Origin: Paenibacillus humicola
GTDB lineage: Bacteria; Bacillota; Bacilli; Paenibacillales; Paenibacillaceae
Direction: 5' to 3'
Length of the DNA: 64,000 nt
Assembly (NCBI RefSeq): GCF_028826105.1
Contig: NZ_JAQGPL010000001.1
Coordinates: 497,501-561,500, forward strand
Both the position numbers and the translations under genes were made by a program. The stretch's first letter is position 1. Each line of letters opens with the position of its first letter. This document shows, one piece after another, positions 37,382-46,332 of this stretch. The notes beneath the pieces are model-generated. The model searched no databases. It worked only from the letters and a program-made list of their open reading frames with translations, and was not told the origin of the DNA.

Positions 37382-38305
37382 ATGATACGAGCGACAACGG
37401 ATCGAAAATGGCTCCCGCTTTATGAGGCGCTCGCGAGCGAGGTCCGGCTGCGGATGCTGGAGCTGCTCGCGGAGCGCGCCATGAACGTGAAGGAGCTGGC
37501 AGCGGCAACCGGCCTCAGCAGCGCCATCGTGACGATGCATACGAAGAAGCTGGAGCGGGGCGGGCTGATTCGCACCGAACTGGTCCGCAAGGGCGGCGGC
37601 ACGCACAAGATGTGCCGGGTCGCCGTCGCGAAGGTCGAGCTGTCCATTCCCCAGGAAACGGCGGCGCAGCGCGCTTTTCGGGAAGTCTCGATCCCCGTCG
37701 GACATTACACCCGTTTCGAGGTGCACCCGACCTGCGGACTGGCGACGGCGGAGAAAATTATCGGGCAATTCGACGATCCCCGTTATTTTCTGGAGCCCGA
37801 ACGGATGCATGCGAAAATTTTATGGTTCGGGCACGGTTTCGTGGAGTACCGGATCCCGAATTATGTGCTGCAGGGCGAGAAGCTAGCGGAAATCGAGATC
37901 ACATGCGAGATCGGCTCCGAGGCGCCCGGCATCCGGGCCGACTGGCCGTCGGATATCCATTTCTATTTGAACGACACGCTGCTCGGCGTCTGGACAAGCC
38001 CCGGCGATTCGGGCGAAGGGCAGGGGGCGCTTACGCCTTCCTGGTGGAACGAGGGCACGAACCAATACGGCTGGCTGAAAATGATCCGCGTCACGCCCCA
38101 GGGAACGTTCATCGACGGCCAGCGGCTGTCGGACGTGAAGCTCGGGGACATCGTCATGATGCGCAACGATTGGCTGCTGCGCTTTGCCGTTCCGGAGGAT
38201 GCGGCGCATGTCGGCGGCGTGACCCTTTATGGCGAAGACTTCGGGAATTACAATCAGGATATCGTATTCCGCACGTACGTAAGCCCGGGGACGGCCGGCG
38301 AATGA
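37382..38305 (+). CDS. ArsR-type regulator with C-terminal beta-sandwich-like domain
   Basis: 307 residues, three times the size of a plain ArsR protein. Residues about 10-85 are a winged helix (LYEALASEVRLRMLELLAE, LSSAIVTMHTKKLERGGLIR). No metal-binding cysteine pattern is seen. The rest (about 200 residues: FGHGFVEYRIPNYVLQGEKL, IHFYLNDTLLGVWTSPGDSG) is strand-rich and Trp/Tyr-rich like a carbohydrate-binding sandwich. Divergent from GH51, so a sugar-responsive repressor is likely (inference). Its stop overlaps the next start (ATGA). Confidence 0.85.
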   Translation: MIRATTDRKWLPLYEALASEVRLRMLELLAERAMNVKELAAATGLSSAIVTMHTKKLERGGLIRTELVRKGGGTHKMCRVAVAKVELSIPQETAAQRAFREVSIPVGHYTRFEVHPTCGLATAEKIIGQFDDPRYFLEPERMHAKILWFGHGFVEYRIPNYVLQGEKLAEIEITCEIGSEAPGIRADWPSDIHFYLNDTLLGVWTSPGDSGEGQGALTPSWWNEGTNQYGWLKMIRVTPQGTFIDGQRLSDVKLGDIVMMRNDWLLRFAVPEDAAHVGGVTLYGEDFGNYNQDIVFRTYVSPGTAGE

Positions 38306-39225
38306 CGGAATGCGTCTATGCGGTCGCCTGCCATGAGGACGAGGCGGAGCTTTGCCGTCTGGAAATGCGGGCGCTGTTCGGCAGCGAACCGCGCGGCGGA
38401 TATGTGGAGGGCGCCCGGGACATCGACCCGGGCCGCAGTCCGTTCATTCGCGGAAAGCTGACCGTGTTCGCGGAAGCGGCCGACCTGGAACGTCTGACGG
38501 AGCGGGCGGCGGCGATCGATACCGGAGGGCGTACGTTCAAGGTCGTCTTTATGGAAACGGACGACCGTTTCCCGTATGAGCGGCGGCGTGAAATCGAGCG
38601 GCTCGTCGGCTGGCGCGTGCACGGTAAAGCGGAGATGCGCCGTCCGGAGCGGCAGTACGGCGGCGTCTGCGCGGGAGGCCGGTGGATGCTCGGCGCTTAC
38701 GCGCGCGGCGAAGCGGAGTGGCTGAAGCACAACGCCAAGCCGCAGCCGTATTCGACCGCGCTCGGCACGCGAACGGCCCGCGCGCTCGTCAACATTGCGG
38801 CGCCGCATATCGGGGGCGTCCGCCTCGTCGACCCGTGCTGCGGCATCGGCACGGTCGTCATCGAAGCGCTGTCGATGGGCATCGATTGCGCGGGCTTCGA
38901 CATCAACCCGCTCGCGGTCAGGGGCGCGCGGGCCAATTTGGCGCATTTCGGCATGCCGGACGTCGTGCGGCTGGCCGATATGCGCGAGCTTGAAGGTGAA
39001 TACGACGCGGCGGTCGTCGATTTGCCCTATAATTTGTGCTCGGTGCTGCCCGCCGGCGAGCGCCTTGCGATGCTGCGAAGCGCCCGCCGGCTGGCGAGGC
39101 GGCGCGCCGTAATCGTGGCGGCAGAGCCAAGCCTGAGCGAGCTGGAGCAGGCGGGCTTCACGGTTATCGACCGCGCCGTCGCGCGCAAGGGCCGGTTTGA
39201 GCGGCACGTGATCGTTTGCCGCTAG
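38302..39225 (+). CDS. Class I SAM methyltransferase, TRM11/RlmL-like
   Basis: 307 residues, ATGA overlap with the ArsR gene. The N-terminal 150 residues could be a THUMP/ferredoxin-like RNA-binding part. The catalytic domain has the SAM motif DPCCGIGTVVIEALSMGI, the acidic ribose-binding step FDINPLAVRGARANL, and DLPYN (the N/D-P-P-Y type motif for N-methylation of a base). Likely an RNA guanine-N2 or similar methyltransferase. Coupling to a sugar regulator is odd. Confidence 0.85.
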   Translation: MTECVYAVACHEDEAELCRLEMRALFGSEPRGGYVEGARDIDPGRSPFIRGKLTVFAEAADLERLTERAAAIDTGGRTFKVVFMETDDRFPYERRREIERLVGWRVHGKAEMRRPERQYGGVCAGGRWMLGAYARGEAEWLKHNAKPQPYSTALGTRTARALVNIAAPHIGGVRLVDPCCGIGTVVIEALSMGIDCAGFDINPLAVRGARANLAHFGMPDVVRLADMRELEGEYDAAVVDLPYNLCSVLPAGERLAMLRSARRLARRRAVIVAAEPSLSELEQAGFTVIDRAVARKGRFERHVIVCR

Positions 39226-39246
39226 GCAAGCCGAACAGGACAAAGC

Positions 39247-39296
39247 AAGGGACCGGGAAACGCCTGCCGCAGGCGTCGTATTCCCGGTCCCTTCTT
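39247..39296 (+). terminator. Terminator of the ArsR-methyltransferase unit
   Basis: AAGGGACCGGGAA (39247-39259) pairs with TTCCCGGTCCCTT (39281-39293), with an inner CGCCTG/CAGGCG stem. Confidence 0.85.
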
Positions 39297-39431
39297 CATG
39301 CCGCCCGCAGCGGGCGGCGCGTTTAGTTTCGTCCCCAGCGGGCTGCCGCGTCAATTCCTCCCGCAGCGATGCCGTGTTGAGTCCCGCCGGCAGCGATGCC
39401 GTGGCAATCCCGCCCTCCGCGTGATTCCATG

Positions 39432-40307
39432 TCAGTCCCGCCGGCAGCCGATGGTCAGCTCCAGCTCGGCGGATGGCCCCGCTTCCAGCATCGGCAGCTC
39501 GTCGTTGCGGTTCAGCTCGCCGGTCAGCGCCATCCACGGCTCGACGCAGACGAACGGCTTGCCGTTCACCTGCCACAGCACGACGTATTTGAAGGCGTCG
39601 CTGTAGCTCATCTCAATGGTGATTCCGTCCGGTCCGGGAAAAGCGATCCGGCGTTCACGGGCGTCCAGCAGCGCGACCGATTCCTTCAGGCCGTTCAAAT
39701 CAATGGAGCCGTCCGCCGGGACGGGCTTGACGACGTGGTCGTTATAGTCCAGATACCGTGTTGCGTCAGTACGAAACGGGATTCGCTTCGAGTCGGATTT
39801 GAAGTAGGGGTGGAAACCGGCGTAATAAGGCATGGGGCGCTCCGACAGATTTTTGTAGGTTTGGCGGATATGCAGCCTGCCGTCCTTCAGCGCGAACGTG
39901 AACAGCAGCTCGAAATCGAACGGGTACTCCGCCCGTGTCCCTTCGTCGCTCCGCAGTCTGACCGTGACGGAAGCTTCTCCGTCGGCCGACGTCGAGACGG
40001 TTTCCCAAGGGCGGTTGCGCGCCACCCCGTGGTTGCGCATCGAATAGGCCGCGCCTTCCCACTCATACCGCCCGTCCTCCAGCTGCCCGCAAATCGGGAA
40101 CAGCACCGGGTTGCCTCCGCGGACGTTGGCCTCGGGATCCAGAAAGGTTTCGCGGTCGAGATAAAAAAGCTCTGTGCCAAACAGGCGGCAGCCGGTCGCT
40201 ATCGCTCCCCGCTCCGGGCAAACCGTAACGGACGAATCGGTTTCGGCGTCGGTCAGCGTGTACAGCGTATATGTATCTTCGTGTTTCAGTACTTCATAGC
40301 GGCTCAT
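39432..40307 (-). CDS. Aldose 1-epimerase family protein
   Basis: 291 residues, ATG 40307 with AAGGAGG 8 nt upstream. Galactose-mutarotase beta-sandwich features: GGNPVLFPICGQL, MRNHGVARNRPWE (catalytic His), PYYAGFHPYFKSD (second His), and Glu in VCVEPWMALTGELNRND. Interconverts sugar anomers or a sugar phosphate; fits the arabinose-type neighbours. Just past its stop (39360-39440) are degenerate 23-bp direct repeats with the core GCTGCCGGCGGGACT. Confidence 0.92.
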   Translation of the reverse strand: MSRYEVLKHEDTYTLYTLTDAETDSSVTVCPERGAIATGCRLFGTELFYLDRETFLDPEANVRGGNPVLFPICGQLEDGRYEWEGAAYSMRNHGVARNRPWETVSTSADGEASVTVRLRSDEGTRAEYPFDFELLFTFALKDGRLHIRQTYKNLSERPMPYYAGFHPYFKSDSKRIPFRTDATRYLDYNDHVVKPVPADGSIDLNGLKESVALLDARERRIAFPGPDGITIEMSYSDAFKYVVLWQVNGKPFVCVEPWMALTGELNRNDELPMLEAGPSAELELTIGCRRD

Positions 40308-40429
40308 GCCATTGTCCTCCTTAGGCCGGTAACGGAACGTTTTAGGACAAGCATATCACATGCGGCCCCGGCGCTAAAGCGCTGACGGAAAACTGCCGAT
40401 AGCGTAAAAGAAAGCGGGGAGGTGGAAAT

Positions 40430-40615
40430 GTGGACGTCATGAGCTTGAGCGCAGTGTCGACCGGAATGGCGATGGCCGGTGTACAGCAGCAGGCCGGCAT
40501 CGCCCTGCTGGCGAAGGGGCTGGGCGGCATGAAGCAGCAGGGCGCGGCGATGGTTCAGATGCTGGAGCGCAGCGCGCAGCCGCATCTGGGCGGTCGTATC
40601 GACATTCGCGTATAA
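40430..40615 (+). CDS. YjfB-like putative motility protein
   Basis: 61 residues starting at GTG 40430 behind GGGGAGGTGG. The MDVMSLSAVS opening, Gln-rich helix and AQPHLGGRIDIRV ending match the YjfB family, small proteins of unknown mechanism annotated as putative motility proteins. No flagellar genes nearby. Confidence 0.88.
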   Translation: MDVMSLSAVSTGMAMAGVQQQAGIALLAKGLGGMKQQGAAMVQMLERSAQPHLGGRIDIRV

Positions 40616-41040
40616 GGCCGGGTACCGCGTTAAGCGAGCGATTTTTGTTGGGGCTGCAAGGTTTAAACTCGTCCCCGGGAAAGTTATGCAAATTTCGATT
40701 CGGCATGCGTCGACGCCCGGGAGCGGATCGCCCTGCGGGATCCGGCGATTTTTCGCGAGTTCGCGGAGAGCGGGCAGACGCTGAGGCCGGCCAAAAACGC
40801 GAATCGAAGGCGAACGGCCATATGACAACTGGCATGCCGGACGTCCGGCCGCCGGTTCCGCCCCCGGCAGCAGAAAAGCTGTTCCCAAGTCATCGCGACG
40901 GCTTGCGGGAACGGCTTTTTTGCGTGTTTTTTATGTCGTCAACCATTTTCATGATAAACGGAATGCGCCGCCGGTCATCTATGAAGCGTTTTCCCGGAAA
41001 GGTATAATAGATTTACCATAAGCGGTTTTGGAGGAATCGG
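40616..41040 (+). other. Intergenic region: gene remnant, terminator and promoter
   Basis: From about 40684 a plus-strand frame without start reads YANFDSACVDARERIALRDP then AIFREFAESGQTLRPAKNAN to TGA, clearly coding-like, probably a decayed or displaced gene end. AAAAGC..GTTCCC (from 40874) pairs with GGGAAC..GCTTTTTT (to about 40922), a good terminator. TATAAT at 41003-41008 is a likely -10 box for the kinase at 41041; its -35 is weak. Confidence 0.5.
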
Positions 41041-44000
41041 ATGAGCACCCTATCGCTTCGTACGAAGGCGCTTGCACTCGTCGCCTTGATTACGGTTGCC
41101 GCGCTGTCGCTGGTCGGCTACGGCAATTACGACGCGGCCAAGCGGACCATCATGGACGCGTTGAAGGACAAGGCGTATACGAAGGTTCAGAACAGCGCCG
41201 CCAGCTTGTCGTCGTGGATCGGCACGATCCGCGCCGAAATCGAGGTCATGAGCCGGACCGACGTCGTGCGGAAAGGCACGGAGCGGGAGCGGCTGGATTA
41301 TTTCAAAATGGAAACCTTTTCGCCGGACTCGCCCTTCAAAACGATCGGGTTCGCGGATCCGGACGGCGAGGTCAAGCTGAGCAACGGCAGCGTGGTCAAT
41401 CTTGCAGGCGATCCGACCTTCCGCGAGGCGCTCGAAGGCCATACGATCGTCACCGACCCGATCGTGAATCCGGAGACGAACGAAAGCGTCATTGCGATAC
41501 GGGTGCCGGTTTACGGCTCGGACGACGATGTGATCGGCTTGGTCGATGCGGCCGTGCCGACGGAGAGGCTGAGCCGCGGCTATTTGAATTTCCATGTCAG
41601 CGGCGACGATACGGTCTATTTATATGCGCAGGAAGGCCGCATCATCGGAGGTTCGAGCGGCAATCCGGCGATCGGAAAGACGCTTGCGGACGCCGGATCG
41701 CCGCTGCGCGGTGTAGCCGCTCGCATGACGGCCGAGGAAGAGGGCTACAGCGAGTTGACCGGCGACGGCGGCTCCGTCGTCTATTACGACGCGGTCCGGG
41801 GCACGCCCTGGCATATTGCGCTGCATATTCCGCTCCGGTCGATCGAAGAGCCGCTTGTCGCCCTCAAGTGGAGGACCGTCGCGACGATCGCGCTGGCCGA
41901 GGTGCTGATGTTCGCGCTGTTCTACGTGCTGACGGGGCGGGCGACCGCCAGAATCAAGCGGGTGCTGAGTGCGACGGAGGAAGCGGCCGCCGGCCGTTTC
42001 GACAACGGCGTACTGCCCGAGGAAGGCGGGGACGAGCTTGCCCAGCTGTCGCATTCGGTCAACGTCATGCGCCAGCAGCTGAAGGCCATGTTCGGCCGAA
42101 TGGAAGCGATTATCAATCAAAATATGTTTTCGTTCATCGTATATGACGAGAATTACCGGGTCGTCTACTTCAGCCGGACGGCCGAGAAGCTGCTCGGCTA
42201 TTCGCAGGAGGAAGTGGTCGGCAAGGCCGACGCGCTCCTCTTCATCGCCCCCGAGGAGCTGGAGGCGGAGGCCAGGCGTCAGAGCATACGGGCGCGGCGT
42301 CAAATAAAACCCGATCTGTCGGTGTTTCGCGAGCTGCGCCGGGAGCAGTTCTCCTACGAGCGGGAATGGACGTACGTGCGCAAGGATGGGAGCCGGGTGC
42401 AGGTATCGCACAGCTCCAACGGCATTCGCGATGCCGGCGGCAAATTTTCCGGAGCGACGGCGATCGTTCGGGACATTACAAAGCAGAAGCAGGTCGAGAA
42501 GCTGCGCAACCAGCAGCTTGAGGTAATGGAAGCGGCCAAGGATTTGATCGCTTCGTTCGACGAGCAGGGGCGGCTGCTTTATTTGAATCCCGCGGGGCGG
42601 GCGATGCTCGGCATCGCAGAGGGCTCCGGAGGGCCGCTGCCGGAGCTGGTTCCGGGAGGGCTATCCGCGCAGCTGCTGCGGGGTGTCGCGGACGACAGCG
42701 AACGCGGCTACTGGGAACGTGAGGAGCGGCTGACGACCATGGACGGAGATGTCATCCATGTGTCCAAAATCGTCGTCGTGCATCGCCACGGCCATTCCGG
42801 CGAAACGTTCTATTCCTGCATCGCCCGCGACATTACGGAGCAGAAAAGGGTGCTGGCGGAGCTCGAGCAGGCGAAGCGGGAAGCCGAGGACGCGAACACG
42901 GCGAAGAGCCACTTTCTGGCGAGGATGAGCCACGAAATCCGCACGCCGCTCGCCGGCATCATCGGTTTGACGGGTCTTCTGCAGAAGACGGAGCTGAACG
43001 TCCTCCAGCAGGACTATTTGAATAAAGCCCGGGCATCCTCCGAAGCGCTGCTCGGCATCATTAACGACATTCTCGATTTCGCCAAGGTCGAAGCCGGCAA
43101 AATCGAGCTGAGCGAGGCGCCGTTCGACCTCGAGCTGCTGCTTCATAAAATCGCCGACCTGCTCGGCGTGTTCGTCGGCGGCAAGGAGCGGTTCGAATTT
43201 ATGATCGAGACGCCCCCGTCCCTGCCTGCGCTGCTTGTCGGCGATCCGCTGCGGCTCGAGCAGGTGCTGCTTAATTTGTGCATTAACGCCGTTAAATTTA
43301 CCGAGCACGGCCACGTCAGGCTGAAGGTGGAGCTCGGCGGCGAAGCCGGGCAGGACGGCTGTGAGGTATCGTTTATCGTGGAGGATACGGGAATCGGCAT
43401 GACCGCGGAGCAGCTCGGCAGGCTGTTCAAGCCGTTCGTGCAGGCGGACGGCGAAACGAGCCGCAAATACGGGGGAACCGGACTCGGTCTTGTCATCGTG
43501 AAGAGCCTCGTTGAAATGATGGGCGGTACCGTCGTGGTGGAGAGCCGGCCGAAGGAAGGCAGCGTCTTCCGCTTTACGATCCCGTTCGCGATCGCAGCGC
43601 CTGCGCCTGAGGGACGCCGGCGAATCGGCGCCGAGGGGACGGTATGGATTGTCGAGGATTACCCGCTTATGAGCTCCCTGCTGTGCGCCGAGCTGGAGCG
43701 AATGGGCTTCTCGCCGATTCCGCTGCCGTCTTGGAAGATGGCGCTCGAGCGGCTTGGCCGGGTCGGCGTCGGCGCGCGGCCCGATGCGGTGCTGCTTGAT
43801 TTCGAAATGCCGGACATGTACGGCGAGGAAACGTGGCGCGAGATGCATGAGACAGCGCTTCGCGCAGGCGTCCACACGATCGCGCTGACGACGGCTTACG
43901 GCCGGGAGGAGCTGCTGAAGCTGCCCGAGGCGGACCGGCCGGATGCGATCGTCGTCAAGCCTGCCGACCGCATGTCGCTTTATCAGGCGATGGAAGCCGT

Positions 44001-44898
44001 GCTTGGGGCTCCCGCCGAAGTTTTCGGGGCCGCGACGGAGGTATCGGCCACGGCGGAGGAGCCGGCCGCGGTCAAAGGCGCCGTCTTATTGGCGGAGGAC
44101 AACAAAATCAACCAGCTGGTGGCGGTCGAGCTGCTGCGTGAATGGGGGTATTCCGTCGAGGTGGCCGAGACGGGAACCCAGGTGCTGGAGAAGCTGCGGG
44201 AGCAGGCGTGGGATCTCGTTTTGATGGACATTCATATGCCGGAAATGGACGGGGACGAGGCGGTCCGAGTGATCCGGCAGGAGGCGGAATTCGACAAGCT
44301 GCCGATTATTGCGCTGACGGCTAATGTGATCCGCACGGACCACGACCGTTACAGACTGCTCGGAATGAACGACGTGCTGACCAAACCGATCCAGCCCGAG
44401 CAGCTGCGCGGCATGATCGCCAAATGGATTCATTCCGGGGCGGACCGCCGCGCGGTGACGGAGATGGAGGCCGCCGCCCGGGCCGCTTACGACCCGATTA
44501 TGGCGCACGAGGAACGGTATGCGCTCACGGTGCCGGGAATCAACGAATCGGCGGCGCTGGAGAGGGTGAACGGGAAGCGGGACATTTTGAATCACATGCT
44601 AAAGCTGTTCGTCCGCGATTACGCCGATTTCAGCGATCGGCTGCAGGAGGCGCTGGAGGACGGCGATTTTGCCCTGGCGCGCCGCATGGCGCATACGCTG
44701 AAGGGCGCGGCGGGCAACTTGTCGGCCGGGGAGCTGGCGGCTATGGCCGATCAGCTCGAATCGCTGCTGAAGGCTCAGGACTCCGGATTTCAGCTGGCTG
44801 CCGTGCAAACGGCGGCGGCCTGTGTCCGCATTGTCATGGACCCGATGCTCGCCGCGTTAACGGAACAAATGGAGGGAAATTTCGACAGCATCCCCTAA
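41041..44898 (+). CDS. Hybrid sensor histidine kinase with two receivers and HPt
   Basis: 1285 residues, ATG behind GGAGG. Order: TM1, extracellular double-Cache sensor (about 35-275), TM2 (VATIALAEVLMFALFYVL), HAMP, PAS (about 355-485), PAS (about 490-600), HisKA with HEIRTPLAGIIG near 640, HATPase (GTGLGLVIVKSL), receiver 1 (VLLDFEMPDMYGEE), receiver 2 (LAEDNKINQLV, LMDIHMPEMDGDE), HPt with His in AHTLKGAAGNLSAG. A complete His-Asp-His phosphorelay in one chain. Receiver 1 lacks part of the usual acidic cluster (IVEDYP), so it may be regulatory. The likely output is the OmpR-type regulator 106 nt downstream. Confidence 0.95.
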   Translation: MSTLSLRTKALALVALITVAALSLVGYGNYDAAKRTIMDALKDKAYTKVQNSAASLSSWIGTIRAEIEVMSRTDVVRKGTERERLDYFKMETFSPDSPFKTIGFADPDGEVKLSNGSVVNLAGDPTFREALEGHTIVTDPIVNPETNESVIAIRVPVYGSDDDVIGLVDAAVPTERLSRGYLNFHVSGDDTVYLYAQEGRIIGGSSGNPAIGKTLADAGSPLRGVAARMTAEEEGYSELTGDGGSVVYYDAVRGTPWHIALHIPLRSIEEPLVALKWRTVATIALAEVLMFALFYVLTGRATARIKRVLSATEEAAAGRFDNGVLPEEGGDELAQLSHSVNVMRQQLKAMFGRMEAIINQNMFSFIVYDENYRVVYFSRTAEKLLGYSQEEVVGKADALLFIAPEELEAEARRQSIRARRQIKPDLSVFRELRREQFSYEREWTYVRKDGSRVQVSHSSNGIRDAGGKFSGATAIVRDITKQKQVEKLRNQQLEVMEAAKDLIASFDEQGRLLYLNPAGRAMLGIAEGSGGPLPELVPGGLSAQLLRGVADDSERGYWEREERLTTMDGDVIHVSKIVVVHRHGHSGETFYSCIARDITEQKRVLAELEQAKREAEDANTAKSHFLARMSHEIRTPLAGIIGLTGLLQKTELNVLQQDYLNKARASSEALLGIINDILDFAKVEAGKIELSEAPFDLELLLHKIADLLGVFVGGKERFEFMIETPPSLPALLVGDPLRLEQVLLNLCINAVKFTEHGHVRLKVELGGEAGQDGCEVSFIVEDTGIGMTAEQLGRLFKPFVQADGETSRKYGGTGLGLVIVKSLVEMMGGTVVVESRPKEGSVFRFTIPFAIAAPAPEGRRRIGAEGTVWIVEDYPLMSSLLCAELERMGFSPIPLPSWKMALERLGRVGVGARPDAVLLDFEMPDMYGEETWREMHETALRAGVHTIALTTAYGREELLKLPEADRPDAIVVKPADRMSLYQAMEAVLGAPAEVFGAATEVSATAEEPAAVKGAVLLAEDNKINQLVAVELLREWGYSVEVAETGTQVLEKLREQAWDLVLMDIHMPEMDGDEAVRVIRQEAEFDKLPIIALTANVIRTDHDRYRLLGMNDVLTKPIQPEQLRGMIAKWIHSGADRRAVTEMEAAARAAYDPIMAHEERYALTVPGINESAALERVNGKRDILNHMLKLFVRDYADFSDRLQEALEDGDFALARRMAHTLKGAAGNLSAGELAAMADQLESLLKAQDSGFQLAAVQTAAACVRIVMDPMLAALTEQMEGNFDSIP

Positions 44899-44945
44899 CA
44901 TTTTTCTAACAATCTATTGTTGCCTTCTTCTGCCTGTTGTATATT
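44895..44945 (+). promoter_or_regulatory. Regulator-box direct repeat plus SigA promoter
   Basis: CTAAC at 44895-44899 and 44906-44910 (11-bp period) lie just upstream of TTGTTG (44917-44922), 17-nt spacer, TATATT (44940-44945). This is the classic layout for an OmpR/PhoB-type activator overlapping or touching the -35. The box covers the stop codon of the hybrid kinase and drives the regulator gene at 45005. Confidence 0.6.
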
Positions 44946-45004
44946 GGAAGTAGACGCTATTTCGAGACAAATCTTCAATCCCTTTCAATTTGAGGTGAAT
45001 TACC

Positions 45005-45712
45005 GTGTACAAGGTACTTGTCATTGAAGATGATGTCATGATGAGCGACATGCTGTCCATGTATTTGACGGGGGAAGGCTATGGCATCAGGCAGGCGGTT
45101 GACGGGGCGAGCGGACTGATGCTGGTGGATACGTTCGATCCCGATGTGGTGCTTCTCGACCTGATGCTGCCGGATTGCGACGGCACGGAGCTGTGCCAGA
45201 CGATTCGCCGGCACTCTTCGGTGCCGATCATGATCGTTTCGATGAAATCCGAGGTATCCGAACGCGTCGGCGCACTGCGGGCCGGAGCGGACGATTATTT
45301 GTGCAAGCCGTTCAGCATGCATGAATTGAGCGCGCGCGTGGAAGCGCTGATCCGCCGTTCGAAGCAGATGCAGCGAAAGGCTTGGGAAGCGGCCGCGCCG
45401 GCGAGCGAGCACGGTTCGGAGGAGCCGATCCGTCTCGATACGGAGCGGAGGCTGCTGCTGGTACGGGGGACGCTGGTGGAAACGACCTTTTCCGAATTTG
45501 AGCTGATGAAGCTTTTTTTATCGAATCCGGGCAAAGTGTTCAGCCGCGAGGATCTCATCAATGCCATCCGCGGCTACGACTCGTTCGTGACGGACCGCGC
45601 CATCGACGTGCATATCGTCAATCTCCGGCGCAAGGTCGAGGTCAACCCGAAGGAACCTAAATACATACGAACCGTATGGGGTGTCGGCTATAAATATGTG
45701 AACGTATCCTGA
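45005..45712 (+). CDS. OmpR/PhoB-type response regulator
   Basis: 235 residues, GTG 45005 with GAGGTG upstream. Receiver: VLVIEDDVMMSD, phospho-acceptor in VVLLDLMLPDCDGTE, switch residue in PIMIVSMKSE, Lys in DDYLCKPFSM. Winged-helix output: LIDTERRLLLVRG-like start, LMKLFLSNPGKVFSREDLI, DVHIVNLRRKVEVNPKEPKY. Phosphate probably comes from the HPt of the preceding hybrid kinase and/or the kinase at 46333. Probable sites are the CTAAC repeats at 44895 and 46149. Confidence 0.95.
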   Translation: MYKVLVIEDDVMMSDMLSMYLTGEGYGIRQAVDGASGLMLVDTFDPDVVLLDLMLPDCDGTELCQTIRRHSSVPIMIVSMKSEVSERVGALRAGADDYLCKPFSMHELSARVEALIRRSKQMQRKAWEAAAPASEHGSEEPIRLDTERRLLLVRGTLVETTFSEFELMKLFLSNPGKVFSREDLINAIRGYDSFVTDRAIDVHIVNLRRKVEVNPKEPKYIRTVWGVGYKYVNVS

Positions 45713-45838
45713 CGGCTGCCCGCAATCTGCAGCGTGCGACTCACCGGCGGGAGCGGCGGTTTCCCCCAAAAAAAAAGGCGGCCCGCATCGCCCGGCTTCC
45801 GTTTATGCGGAAGGGAGCGAAGCAGGCCGCGCGTCTCT

Positions 45839-46057
45839 TCAGGATACTTCCATATACAGCTTCGAGCCGTCGTTATATTGCAATATAGCCACGTCGCGCA
45901 TGAGCTCGACGGACGATATTCGTTTCCATTTTTTGCGGAAATCAAAGTTGAGCTCCATCTCCAACAGCTTGTCTTGCAGCAGATCCAGGCAGGAAGCATG
46001 TCCGGCGGGATAGTGCACGGGAACGGTCCGGTCCTTGAACGTAATGGCTTTGATCAT
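45839..46057 (-). CDS. Small conserved-looking protein of unknown function
   Basis: 72 residues; ATG 46057 has GGAGGTG 8 nt upstream, so it is translated. Sequence is mixed alpha/beta (MIKAITFKDRTVPVHYPAG, ILQYNDGSKLYMEVS) with a single Cys. Lies antisense between regulator and kinase genes. A GGCGGCCCGC / GCAGGCCGCGC pair and a run of A (T on the minus strand) follow its stop near 45770-45830. Confidence 0.75.
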   Translation of the reverse strand: MIKAITFKDRTVPVHYPAGHASCLDLLQDKLLEMELNFDFRKKWKRISSVELMRDVAILQYNDGSKLYMEVS

Positions 46058-46148
46058 CGCATTTACACCTCCGAATCTAACTGTTACTTATTGTAACGCG
46101 AACCCTTTAGTCCCTTATAAAAGTGCCGTAAGCCCCATATTTGTTTTG

Positions 46149-46164
46149 CTAACGTTTCGCTAAC
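46149..46164 (+). promoter_or_regulatory. CTAAC direct repeat upstream of 5TM kinase gene
   Basis: CTAAC at 46149-46153 and 46160-46164, same 11-bp period as at 44895. A weak -10-like AATACT at 46192-46197 follows at the matching distance, with no good -35, as expected for an activator-dependent promoter. Confidence 0.5.
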
Positions 46165-46332
46165 AAATGAATCCTTCCGGAAAGCTGTGTCAATACTCGA
46201 ACAAGCGGGTAATAACCCTATGGCCGTCCGGACACTTTTAACAACACACAACCTGACAAGAAAAAAAATGCGGACAGCCGCCGCAAGAAGCGAGCGCGAA
46301 GGTTGCTTTTTTCGGGGGGGAGGCAGCGCGAA

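Noticed and set aside
38254..39576. 440-codon minus-strand frame opposite the methyltransferase gene
   Set aside because: Antisense to intact SAM-binding motifs; composition Arg/Ala-rich; would also overlap the aldose epimerase.
42661..43875. 404-codon minus-strand frame within the hybrid kinase
   Set aside because: Antisense to HisKA and HATPase motifs; no start signal.
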